Shown here one piece after another: positions 30,101 through 35,727 of a stretch of DNA of 64,000 nt. The position numbers were made by a program, and so were the translations under genes. Each line of letters starts with the position of its first letter. The stretch's first letter is position 1. The notes beneath the pieces were generated by a model. That model was not told where the DNA came from. It saw nothing but the letters and a program-made list of their open reading frames with translations, and searched no databases. The stretch lies in the NCBI GenBank assembly GCA_029948255.1, contig JALIZF010001914.1, positions 1,402,424 through 1,466,423 on the forward strand, in the 5' to 3' direction. Origin of the DNA: Telmatactis stephensoni. Its lineage: Eukaryota; Cnidaria; Anthozoa; Actiniaria; Isophelliidae.

Positions 30101-33100
30101 CATACCTTTGTACAGCTTTAATGTCAAACTCCTGAAAATGAATTTAATGACAGTAAAGAAAAATATCTCGCTGATTGTACTTGCTCACAATCTAATATCA
30201 ACTCTATTCTTCTTCAGTGGTTGAGATTAACAAAAACCTTTGTAAGACTGTGAGTGGTTCATGGCGATGAAACGGAAATCTACTTATTAACCAAGCTTTA
30301 CCGTCTAGTGACTCTTACATTCATATGGTTTTAAATATAAGCCATCAGACCCTTGTTTTTTGCTTGGATGTTGTCATGAAATACATACATGGTGTTCGTC
30401 TATTATCTCCCACACACTGCATTAGACACTTGCTCAAGTATGAGTCATATTGAAAAATAATGTGATCAACTGATGTTTCCACCATGTTTTATAATATTTG
30501 CCTGTGTCTCTATGCCTTAACAACACTACTATTGATACTGTTGTACGACTTGTCCTTTCTATTACCAGAAATTGTAGAAATAAAGACAATTGTCAAGTCA
30601 ATAATCGAATTGTTCCATTTGTCTTATTGAATCTAAAAGTGAATCAAACATTTTGTATATGACTGAACAAAGCGAGTACCTTTTTTCTTGAATTCTAAAC
30701 TTTCCTTGTGATTTCACAAACGGACTGCAGCATGTATTAGTGCATGGCCAGTAATGGTTTTTCTGACTCACTAATCTGTTCTCGCAATCATGTCGCTTTT
30801 ACGTCTTCTCTACTTCAGCCATGACGCTGGATAACAATCAGACAATCATTATCTGTTTTTACAGGACGTAAAATTGTCTTAACATTGTTAATACTCATCC
30901 ACAAACCACCTGGAACAAACCTTTATTACGGTGGTCTATTATTTGGCGCCCAAATTCTTGCTAATCTTGTCAAGTTAATTTGATTTTAATTTCATTTTTA
31001 ACGAGGTTTGTATTGCAATATTTAAATGTCACCTACTGGTTTACGTACAACTGAGTAGTAACTTATCTTATCACTACTTCATGTCAAATAGCTTTCTTTT
31101 GTTACATATTTTCTTCTTTCTTAGCTTGCTGCTTGTGTTCAAGGTTGGTACAATTTTGCGTTGTTACAATTTCTACGCACTTAACTTCGGTTTTGTAACT
31201 GTTGTTCGTGAACTCAGGGATTTCCTCAAACAAATCACATCAGCAGGGATTTTTCTCCGCGCTTTTGCCGTTTCCTCAGTGCCTTTGTCAACTCCAAGGT
31301 GGTTTTAGTGTATTGTAAATATCCTAGAATATTGACCATGTGAATTGGTTCTTAGACACTTTGTTTTCTAAGCTGTGATGCTTCTTTAAAAGCACTCTTA
31401 GAGATAAACTATATAACAAATTGTAATTTAGCGCGATTGCATTAGCCTTGACCCACTATCACTGTGGCCTTTGTATATTTTTTAATTTTTAATTTTCAAT
31501 TTTGAAATTCACCAACTCTGTAATCGAACTATAATTAAATAAGAGGGTTAAAGCTTCCTTTTTGTGGATGTTTTCTATGTAATCCTCTTGTAAAACATCG
31601 AACTAAGAGGGTTTTTAATATTTTGCTGTTTTTATCTTGTAAAAAAGGAAGAGGTTACCCAAACATTGACAATAGGATATGGTAAATAATATGGTGAAGC
31701 AAAACAAATTCATGGAATAATGTAAAAACGAACAGTTTGTCACAGAACGAGACGTCGATGTGAAATAATATCTCAAATGAGGAAACAGAAGAATACCATT
31801 TGGAATAGCCCAAATTAGACATGTTTTAGAATGTGTATGACAGGTGTTAGGAGATGGAGTTAAACCTTATTGTATTCTAAACCCTTGGAGCACAGCTTCT
31901 CTTTATATTTGTTTTTGACTTCATTTGTCTCACACGCCCATTGTGAGAAAAACACCAAAATTACCAATCTTTTTCTTGCTTGAACTTATACTAGTTCACC
32001 ATCCATCTCAGCAAATAGAAAGCTGCGTAGATTTTAGCAGTTTTCATCACATTTTTACTGAGATTTTCTTTGTGCATTTTGGTGGTATAAACTACACCTT
32101 GTTTGTGTTCGATTGTGAAGCGATATTATATCAATCACTAACTTATCATGTTTGTTAATCTTTAAATGTCTACCACAGTAGTTCAGGTATAATTATCTTA
32201 CACAATAGTAAAAACCTTCAATACTTTACCAACCTTTCAAATGACTTGCATATGGAGCAGCGGCAGAAAAAGAGAACACTGTATTCTAGTACAATGTCCC
32301 TAATTACCGACCTTCACAGCCTAACGGATACTCTTTTAAGTGCTGCTTATGTCAAGAGTTTTACTTCATTTGACAGCTCATTCTCCCGCTTATATGGAAA
32401 AAGGCTCTTACACTCAAGAAGCTTAAAGTTAACGATGCTTAGAGCATGCGCAGTACTGTAACTAGTCCTGTATATTTGCGTTCAAATAGCAGGGGATTTC
32501 TTTCTCTTTGTTTAATAACTCAATCATACAGACATGAACTGTTTTTCATCCTGCGAGTCGTTATTCTATGGATACTTTAATTCTTTTTATCTTTCGCCGT
32601 CTTGTTTTTATCGACTAGTGTTAAGAAATGTTGTCATTTGGTTCCTGGTTCCTGATGGATTTCTTTATTATTCATCCAAATTAGTCAACTCTTACTTTTG
32701 CAGTATTTATCCATCCATCCATCCATTCGTTCATCCATTCATTCATTCGCTCGCTCGCTCGCTCGCTCACTCACTCACTCACGCACGCACGCACGCACGC
32801 ACGCACTCACTCATCCATCCATCCATCCATCCATCCATTCATTCGTTCGTTCGTTCGTTCACTCATCCATATATCCATCCATTCATTCATCCATCCATCC
32901 ATCAATCCATCCCTCTATTCATCCATTCATTTCATTTCATTTCAGTGCTTCACCTACTCAGTAACTTTGTTAGGTTCTTATAGTCAAGATGACTCTTGTT
33001 TTTAATGTCGAAACAAATTATCCAAGAGTTATCCTGGTTTCCAAGGACAACTACTTATACTATACTTATACTTTAACTACAATTGTAAGGATAATATACA

Positions 33101-35727
33101 AGCATAAGTATAGTATAATATATTGAACATTATTAACACAACTCAAAAACAGCTATAATAAATAATGATAAAAGAACAATAAATGTATTTTATATGGCGC
33201 TAAATCTCTCCAAAGCGCTTACAAAATTATGTATATATAAAAAATATATATTAATAATGAACTATTGCCCCATAAGGTATAAGGGAAATCTATCATATAT
33301 ATGTTCAGTAGTTAAAGGGCAGAATAATAAATAAATGAAAGTCAAAAACAACTGGGCGTGGTCATAAATATAATGTATAATTGTAGTTTATAAGCATAAG
33401 TCCGTCTATATAAGTGTAATGTATAAGTAAAAGCACAATAACAACAATAGCTATAAATGAATGAAAGTTTATTACAACTGGACTTCATCATATGTATAAT
33501 GTATAAGTGTAATGTATAAGTAAAAGCACAATAATAACAATAGCTATAAATGAATGATAGTCTATTACAACTGGACTTCATCATATGTATAATGTATAAG
33601 TGTAATGTATAAGTAAAAGCGCAATAACAACAATAGCTATAAATGAATGAAAGTTTATTACAACTGGACTTCATCATATGTATAATGTATAAGTGTAATG
33701 TATAAGTAAAAGCGCAATAACAACAATAATAGCTGGAAATGAAAGAACGTCAATAACAACTCGCTTTAATATGAACAGTGCTTTAGGCTACTTGCACATA
33801 AATTTGAAAACACACCTATTTTTTTCTCCGTGTTTGTACCTTGTAATCGCTATTTTAGTGTGGACGAAGAGATACGTTTTTGAATTTGTCTGGACCAGTG
33901 TGGATGTAGTTTTAATTGTGTGTAAAAACTTCTACCTTACTCTTTACTTATTTATTCTCATCAATAGCAAATTTGGTTATTATATTGACTCTGTTCTCAA
34001 CTATCTATTTAGATTCAAAAACAAGGAAAGCAAAAGCATCACAAAAAGACCAAATTGATTTAGGTTTTGTCTGGGGTCCTGTAAGTATTAACTGTTGATG
34101 ATACCGAGGCAAAACGTCTGCGCATGTGCGAGATTACGCGGGCTTACGAGTGTCCGCGTCTTGATCACAGGAATCCCAAGCAATATTTTTAGAATTTTTT
34201 CTTTAGATTTTCCCTAATCATGTCTTTGAGCTTAATTTTGAAAACAAGATAGTACTAGGTGGAAAAGAAGATAGAATATACTAGAAAGTCCTTAGCCTCT
34301 TTTTTGGACTGAGTTTGACTTCTGTGGCTTGAGATTTTTGTTTGTTTTCATTTGGGAGACGTTTCTTTAGGCACGCATGCGTGATACATTTTGCCGTAAT
34401 GTCAATGTTAATGTAGTCTTAATTGTCGTTAATATAACATCTGTTAAACTAAATCACATGATTTGGCCAAACAGTTTCCTGGTCGACGTTTTGATTATAT
34501 ATAACACAGGGCGGAGATGACGTGGCGGCATCCGAGGAGTGTCAAGAGGTTTATGCTAAGTTGAAAGAAAAAGGGATCAATATATCAATGGATACCGTTA
34601 AAAGGTAACTGTGTACTATATCGACAGGGAAATGAATTCAAACATACATGTCCTTGAGATCGACGCACTGCAAAAACGCGCGAGTAAATTTACTCAAAAG
34701 CTTGAGTAAATCGGTGCATCCATAGTAACTCACTTATCCGAGTAAATTTACTCAGTTATTTGGGCAAATGGTACGCGGTTGATTTACTCGCGCGCTTTTG
34801 CAGTGCGTGCACAGTTGTAGAAAACGATCATCTTGATTTCTGTCAGGAAAACGAGTAGTTGAAGCTCCTTTGTCTCCAGGAATTCCTTTCCTTTTTTAAC
34901 TGTTTATTGAAGTGTCCAATTTGTTCTAGCGCTTTTGCACTTATTAGGGGACACACTGCTCTCTCACACACTCTACCACTACATTGTAATATTCTATGCA
35001 TACAATTCCCAGCTCCCTAGTTCGTTTTTAAGAAAAACACTCGAAGCAAGAAAGTTATACTGAACATATAAATCTAGAAAGTCTGTTAACATATCCATCT
35101 GTTGCAGAGGTTTAATGGCTCCCGCCAGAAGAGCATCAGAAAGCTGTATGGCATCTTTTGGCATGTCGTCTAGCACTGGGTACATAAAACATCTGTTGAC
35201 GTCCTTGTTTTCGTTTTGAATATCGCCATATTTACATCCTTTTCCTTTGTAGACTGTTAAGCAGACCAGAAACATGGCTACCTGAGGAATATAAACGCGT
35301 TAAAATATGGGACGATGTTTTGAGTAAGTCTTACTGACACGAAATCAATTTTATAAATATATTTGCTTTGAATGTGTTGGAAATATGTTAAAACGTCCAG
35401 TGATTTTATGACGGAAAGATCATCTGGATCGGGAATTTATCTGTATAGGTGGAAAGATGGAAACTAGTCAATCCTGTTGTATATGTTGGATTGGTTTATC
35501 ACTGTGACATCATACAGACAGATTTATAGAGATCAGTGATCCCATCCTAGTTCCCAGGATCTACTCTTCAGGATCTCCTCTTCCAACCCTTAGCATTAGT
35601 AGACTGGGTTCTAGTCAATTTAACAAGTAAAATTTTAATTTTGTTTTCGATCAGAAAAACTTTGAAGACATCCGGGACATGGCTGACATGGCCCTCTTCA
35701 CGTGATCAGTACGTGACTGCTTTATAG
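3905..35727 (+). CDS. uncharacterised acidic Ser/Pro-rich protein with repeated RPxSA motifs (12-exon model)
   Basis: Exons by splice sites and phase: 3905-3964, 4121-4213 (end uncertain, could be 4258), 4727-4937, 6193-7097, 8253-8987, 9861-9948, 11619-11650, 27674-27747, 28134-28201, 34013-34080, 34510-34604, and a likely last exon 35655-35727. All junctions keep one frame, giving about 833 residues. There is no signal peptide or membrane segment, so it is probably intracellular. A nine-residue motif RP[YIV]SAxx[CKR]R recurs in exons 3, 6, 8 and 9. Exon 4 has an Asp/Glu-rich stretch. Exon 5 has a PP1-type docking motif (KKTVSF, near residue 500), two related ~36-residue units (LDKPxxxLKQS) and a Cys/His cluster ([10 protein letters not shown]). 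Exon 10 ends in GFVWGP. I do not recognise the family; a cytoskeletal or ciliary role is only a guess. Three GPCR genes lie in its introns on the other strand. The first four and last exon boundaries are the least sure. Confidence 0.72.
5230..5345. repeat. dispersed repeat fragment
   Basis: Short segment with the direct motif AATAAGCGCC / AATAAGC / ATAAGCGCC followed by GGTTATTCG, set off by GC content from its AT-rich intron. It looks like a transposon end, but no second copy was found in the window. Confidence 0.3.
5774..5873. repeat. inverted repeat (MITE-like hairpin)
   Basis: GGCTCAGATTTCAGCC at the left is the exact reverse complement of GGCTGAAATCTGAGCC at the right, around a ~65-bp loop. 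It lies in the intron before exon 4 of the RPxSA-motif gene. Confidence 0.65.
5993..6098. mobile_element. short copy of the 'GATTGGCTGGCTACC' palindromic repeat family
   Basis: Carries TTGAGGTATAACACGCACGC, GATTGGCTGGCTACCATGTT and ACAGAGACATGCGCGCGCG. The same modules recur at 18345-18785, 52235-52655 and 57600-58125. The copy ends about 95 bp upstream of the exon at 6193. Confidence 0.7.
7131..7350. mobile_element. palindromic CRE-MITE, copy 2
   Basis: Same family as 3345-3670: ATTCCATTTTCGGTGCGTCT at the left and ACGGAGAAATGGAATCT at the right, with AGATGACGTCAAAATGTGG inside (one perfect TGACGTCA). It begins about 30 bp after the donor of exon 4. Confidence 0.7.
7493..7775. mobile_element. 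non-autonomous element with terminal inverted repeats
   Basis: The left end reads TATACACCTAATCC...ACGTTGTCGC...CCACAGTGTGCA; the right end reads TGTACACTGTGG...GCGACGTT...GGATTAGGTGTATA. The arms are about 60 bp with mismatches. The interior is non-coding. Confidence 0.65.
7916..8130. repeat. A/T-rich repeat end plus 17-bp tandem repeat
   Basis: An AATAAT-type run is followed by a GCGCCATT...AATGGCGC hairpin. At about 8050-8125 a 17-bp unit, CACCTCTCTAAGGCGAA, is repeated about five times head to tail. A similar 'GCGC...GCGC near AATAAA' end occurs near 33180-33225. Confidence 0.6.
9392..9616. mobile_element. MITE with ~40-bp inverted arms
   Basis: AAAAAAGGTTGACGGGGCG...GCACGACCGAAAGGAA on the left is mirrored by TTTCCTTTCGGTCGTGC...CGCCCCGCAACCTTTTTT on the right. 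Confidence 0.7.
10228..10474. mobile_element. MITE with inverted arms
   Basis: TTCAATTAACGTTGTCGCTG on the left is mirrored by CAGCGACAACGTTAATTGGA on the right, with further pairing (GCCTAAGCTTT / AAAGCTTTTAGCC) inside. No coding capacity. Confidence 0.7.
10477..10935. mobile_element. repeat element with 'ACCTCTCGTA' type ends and an 18-bp direct repeat
   Basis: ACAGTCAAACCTCTCGTAG at the left end and GAGAGGTGGTGCAAGTGGAG near the right end are imperfect inverted ends. GGTGATCGCTTACGAGAG occurs twice in tandem at 10871-10906. A related end type appears at 60935-61350. Confidence 0.45.
11129..11200. repeat. 34-bp direct duplication
   Basis: CTTTAAGTGCTATATTTGTG plus the following 14 bases occur twice head to tail, differing at one base. 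The rest of 10936-11618 shows nothing else I can support. Confidence 0.7.
12128..13063 (-). CDS. class A (rhodopsin family) GPCR, single exon, 311 residues
   Basis: Intact seven-transmembrane receptor. Seen: N-glycosylation site NCS in the N-terminus, GN in TM1, LAVADF in TM2, DRY (SIDRYIAI) after TM3, the TM4 Trp, a TM5 Pro followed by FYCY, FAPN in TM6 where CWxP is usual, and NPIIY in TM7. TM3 keeps its Cys, but the very short second extracellular loop has no Cys, so the usual loop disulfide cannot form. Short Cys-free loops are known in melanocortin, cannabinoid and S1P receptors (MECA cluster), and SIDRY plus a PLHY loop fits that general type. The ligand is unknown. The gene is intronless, lies on the strand opposite its host and sits wholly inside the 16-kb intron of the RPxSA-motif gene. 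No CDS break is seen. Confidence 0.95.
   Translation of the reverse strand: MCLNHAIFSLITPAAGVTTTDMNCSATTSLPYSIKPDTKPTYIVINIIFVLFAVLGNSLLLLAVSKTPRLHTTSNCFVCSLAVADFLVGFIVAPMNMLRTEKAMMDVLFKVFEFCFLQTLMATTMNLAAVSIDRYIAIDKPLHYQTMLRPVVILAIISFIWISSTLLSLPSIFINGKTLMIFWLVSVLTTLFIPLAIIFYCYQQILKISNRQRSVGNGPYPTSDTIVRNLKNRKASITFAIIIATFLASFAPNLVCNVIHATSFNPCTHLPEYLLWTNSVMFTSSALNPIIYGARSRDFRFGFKKLIFGLK
13064..13457. other. intronic spacer, nothing seen
   Basis: AT-rich region upstream of the single-exon GPCR. It should contain that gene's promoter, but I cannot identify a specific site. Confidence 0.4.
13458..13812. repeat. polypyrimidine tract with (TTCC)n microsatellite
   Basis: Over 300 bp of almost pure C/T on the + strand, ending in a clean TTCC array (about 13720-13776) and a short ATTC/TTTC run. 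All three + frames stay open through it only because of the repeat. Confidence 0.9.
13930..14090. repeat. inverted repeat
   Basis: CACTGGAAATTTTTGC and TAGGAAATATCTAGG at the left are mirrored by CCTAGATATTTCGTATCATA and GCAAATATTTCCAGTG at the right; MITE-like. From 14091 to 14698 only AT-rich sequence is seen. Confidence 0.6.
14699..15136. repeat. two (TTA)n microsatellites
   Basis: Short array at 14699-14724 and a ~95-bp uninterrupted array at 15043-15136. The bases between them and 15137-15774 are AT-rich with no supported gene. Confidence 0.9.
15775..15965. repeat. inverted repeat
   Basis: ATATATATCAAATATAT...AAGAAATTATGGGATA at the left is mirrored by TATCCCATAATTTCTT...TTTTGATATATAT at the right. 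Confidence 0.65.
16965..17135. repeat. long hairpin repeat
   Basis: TGATTTCCGTGGTTTATCGG at the left and its reverse complement at about 17093-17119 form the outer arms. GAAAAGGCCTAAAAAATCAC pairs with GTGATTTTCGGCCTTTTC inside. It abuts the 5' end of the reverse-transcriptase remnant. The region 15966-16964 has only short frames and one TGACGTCA at about 16790. Confidence 0.75.
17140..18320 (+). mobile_element. 5'-truncated, frameshifted non-LTR retrotransposon (CR1/L2-like reverse transcriptase)
   Basis: The frame from about 17160 encodes the later part of a reverse transcriptase: [13 protein letters not shown], then the catalytic YADD motif ([10 protein letters not shown]), LNIDKTKMM and KYLGVIVD. 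The endonuclease and the first RT motifs are missing. Near 17725 the coding frame shifts by one base, and the C-terminal part (KRASIIEGR...RYRTRH-like region, ending at 18089) continues in another frame. The element ends in an A/T-rich tail at about 18310. It is therefore a dead copy. The family is inferred from motif wording only. It lies in the 16-kb intron, in the same orientation as the host gene. Confidence 0.85.
18345..18785. mobile_element. palindromic 'GATTGGCTGGCTACC' family, full-length-like copy
   Basis: Made of nested inverted modules: GATATAACGCGCGCGCTGAT, ACAGAGACATAGCTCGCTC, AAACGTCGAAAATATTTTAT, CATCTTCCATCGTGTTTATA, and ACATGCGCGCGCGTTTTATA. The same modules recur in different order at 52235-52655 and 57600-58125. 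The 150-aa-type frames over these copies are artefacts. Confidence 0.8.
19296..19379 (+). CDS. candidate alternative last exon of the RPxSA-motif gene, with AATAAA
   Basis: An acceptor (ACCGTTAACACAG) at 19295 opens a phase-0 reading frame of 18 codons ([18 protein letters not shown]) ending at TAA 19350-19352. AATAAA follows at 19374-19379. The previous coding exon (11619-11650) ends in phase 0, so splicing would be in frame and would truncate the protein before its last two RPxSA motifs. The basic, His/Ser/Gly-rich composition suits the host. No transcript evidence is available, and a chance match is possible. Confidence 0.25.
19380..20884. other. intronic sequence, nothing identified
   Basis: AT-rich with short frames only. 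An imperfect inverted pair around 20160-20330 (CGCGATCGCGTC / CTCATGCGCGCGCATG region) may be an old MITE, but I cannot define its ends. Confidence 0.35.
20885..21650. repeat. duplicated flank of the 140-bp satellite, interrupted by a 360-bp MITE
   Basis: 20885-21075 and 21525-21665 are diverged copies of one sequence (both contain AAGCAATTCATTATT, GTTGAAGTGCAATG and TTTGCACCCTACTA). Between them, at 21095-21455, lies a palindromic element with ends AACGATTTCACATAACGTAC / GTTATGTGAAATCGTT. A second copy of that element is at 27002-27362. Both arms contain an ATGCAAAT octamer. Confidence 0.7.
21651..22910 (+). repeat. nine-unit tandem satellite (138/141-bp units) open as a 441-codon frame
   Basis: Units start at about 21651, 21791, 21932, 22070, 22208, 22346, 22487, 22628 and 22769. 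The length difference is one in-frame 3-base indel (TTGTTGCTTGCT versus TTGTTGGCT). Translated, each unit contains [10 protein letters not shown], a signal-peptide-like stretch. Most differences between units change the amino acid (I/V, R/L, G/A, G/D, L/R, K/T), which argues against selection on a protein. Each unit also contains an acceptor-like tract, GCTTCTCTCACTACAG or a close variant. Probably a non-coding intronic satellite kept open by unit lengths divisible by three; a repetitive secreted protein cannot be excluded. Confidence 0.85.
23236..23545. repeat. dispersed repeat, copy 1 of 2
   Basis: Shared with 59498-59790: GCTGATATTTTACGAGT, GCGATGAGTAAAATGTCAGC, CCGTAATACAC, AATAAAGGATTTATTATATA, and TACGGCCTCATATTTGC occur in the same order in both. 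The inner part is a hairpin (GGCTGATATTTTAC / GTAAAATGTCAGCC). Confidence 0.8.
23626..24513 (-). CDS. class A (rhodopsin family) GPCR, single exon, 295 residues
   Basis: Intact receptor with GN in TM1, LAVGD in TM2, [14 protein letters not shown] after TM3, the TM4 Trp, a TM5 Pro then FYCYY, TFTPD in TM6, and NPVIYGF in TM7. The extracellular N-terminus is very short (about 10 residues). The second extracellular loop is also short and has no Cys, so the canonical disulfide is absent. The DRY-loop wording resembles melanocortin-type (MECA) receptors more than amine receptors, but the ligand cannot be named. It shares layout, motifs and strand with the receptor at 12128-13063, suggesting a common origin followed by much divergence. 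Nested in the same 16-kb intron, antisense to the host. The ATG chosen is the only one ahead of TM1. Confidence 0.95.
   Translation of the reverse strand: MAATVKDAEMVTYIILNVTFGVLTLIGNTLILLAVLKTTSLRSPSNYLICSLAVGDIIVGLFIYTNNVILRSLYLWNTEHTLRKAERCFYVQTIVVSTLNLCVISIDRYTAISKPLRYTSIMTEQRCFRIITFIWIFSILSAIPAGLLSYRELYILWAVVLVIGYIAPLIVIFYCYYCIITIASYQQTRIAASVHLRRAFEAQHYRDVTAQSNVRGTRAAKTFAIITVVFMITFTPDLVITIIHAVKEVQKGDDKDVLTLWLNFLLYTNSVINPVIYGFRNKEIRCAIKKMFSKE
24514..26236. other. intronic sequence, no gene seen
   Basis: AT-rich with short frames. It should hold the promoter of the GPCR to its left. No reliable motif or repeat was recognised. Confidence 0.4.
26237..26474. mobile_element. piggyBac-like MITE flanked by TTAA
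   Basis: Inverted ends GGCGGTGTTACACGAGACGA and TCGTCTCGTGTAACACCGCC enclose about 200 bp. TTAA stands just outside each end. The interior is rich in GCAACG/CGTTGC words. No transposase. Related GTTACAC ends occur at 46925-47560 and 55700-55850. Confidence 0.7.
26470..26685. mobile_element. MITE 'GCCCGCCGCACACG', copy 1 of 3
   Basis: Inverted ends AAGCCCGCCGCACACGTTGA / TCAACGTGTGCGGCGGGCTT, with inner GAGAAACTGNGTGAGGA arms. Other copies: 47990-48197 and 48219-48419. It directly abuts the preceding MITE. Confidence 0.85.
26858..26994. mobile_element. hairpin MITE
   Basis: AGGGCCCTTTCACATGAGAG at the left pairs with CTCTCATGTGAACGGGCCCT at the right, and GATAACTCTTTTGTTTT pairs with AAAACAAAAGAGTTATC inside. 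Near-perfect arms of about 60 bp. Confidence 0.8.
27002..27362. mobile_element. 360-bp palindromic MITE with octamer motifs, copy 2
   Basis: Close to 21095-21455 over its full length, including AACGATTTCGCATAACGTAC, AATATGCTAAAGACAAAATA, GCACGCAACAAGTTGACAAG and the mirrored right arm. An 11-bp insertion (AAGACAGAACC) lies in the right arm of this copy. It sits about 310 bp upstream of the exon at 27674. Confidence 0.85.
27765..28060. repeat. (GACA)n-type imperfect microsatellite
   Basis: Nearly continuous GACAGACA/GACGGACG variants between two coding exons of the host gene. It produces long Ser/Cys/Leu-rich spurious frames on the minus strand. Confidence 0.95.
28405..28470. repeat. short hairpin
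   Basis: CAACCTCGTTCCCAGG and CCTGGGAACGAGGTTG are exact reverse complements around a ~22-base loop. From 28471 to 29071 nothing else is supported. Confidence 0.7.
29072..30127 (-). CDS. class A-like GPCR with non-canonical motifs, single exon, 351 residues
   Basis: Seven-transmembrane receptor: LSVADLLVG in TM2, [15 protein letters not shown] after TM3 (ERM in place of DRY), the TM4 Trp, [10 protein letters not shown] at the end of TM5, WSPF in TM6, and NTIIY in TM7 in place of NPxxY. TM1 has TN where GN is usual. TM3 and the second extracellular loop both lack Cys, so the conserved disulfide is absent. The N-terminus has an NTS glycosylation site. The C-tail (about 75 residues) is Ser/Thr- and Asn-rich, starting with a CRCS cluster that could be palmitoylated. 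This subtype differs from the other two receptors in the window. Ligand unknown. Nested antisense in the 5.8-kb intron between exons 28134-28201 and 34013-34080. Confidence 0.93.
   Translation of the reverse strand: MTLKLYKGMNNTSQDTSTSGYLWCAAFSIEAICIILTNAITIATFQMNKHLRKRSTYLLINLSVADLLVGVLPLPLYSYFLGIDVPSPAKLPSVDHMIAYNIYHYLDIFTGLASITSLAFVALERMLATVWPLRHRVTPFRNYVYVIIAIWILAGIVAALTTYFNSYYSQYAVYAAWLPFSFLLSSLFIIIISYSIVFANFRACKGVRGRRRLGQYKNKRLAKTLLIVSTASILAWSPFVIITGIHYYSYLYFSKTVLYVTKLLHYMNSLINTIIYASRMPEFRIALTHLVCRCSSTTIAKKPKTTTASLSMSNLGNMFNRNNDDNGLLFVNHRRSTTLDQTNEKLPDSQD
30128..32706. other. intronic sequence, no gene seen
   Basis: AT-rich. The small frames lack coding character or matching splice sites. 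The 5' flank of the GPCR lies here. Confidence 0.4.
32707..32945. repeat. compound tetranucleotide microsatellite
   Basis: Successive runs of ATCC, ATTC, GCTC, ACTC, GCAC and GTTC units on the + strand, each a one-base variant of the previous, so the array seems to have drifted unit by unit. Confidence 0.95.
33180..33726. repeat. repeat end and 93-bp tandem repeat (3.3 copies)
   Basis: 33429-33726 contains a 93-bp unit beginning AAAAGCACAATAACAACAAT at about 33429, 33522, 33615 and 33708. Because 93 is divisible by three, a spurious minus-strand frame stays open. 33180-33225 has an AATAAA...GGCGCTAAAT...AAAGCGCTT repeat end like that at 7940-7990. Confidence 0.85.
34664..34810. mobile_element. 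MITE with ~35-bp inverted arms
   Basis: GCACTGCAAAAACGCGCGAG at the left pairs with CTCGCGCGCTTTTGCAGTGC at the right; GAGTAAATTTACTC occurs twice inside. It lies 60 bp after the donor of exon 34510-34604. Confidence 0.85.

Noticed and set aside
33342..33677. 111-codon Cys/Tyr-rich minus-strand repeat protein
   Set aside because: A 93-bp tandem repeat with length divisible by three explains the open frame.
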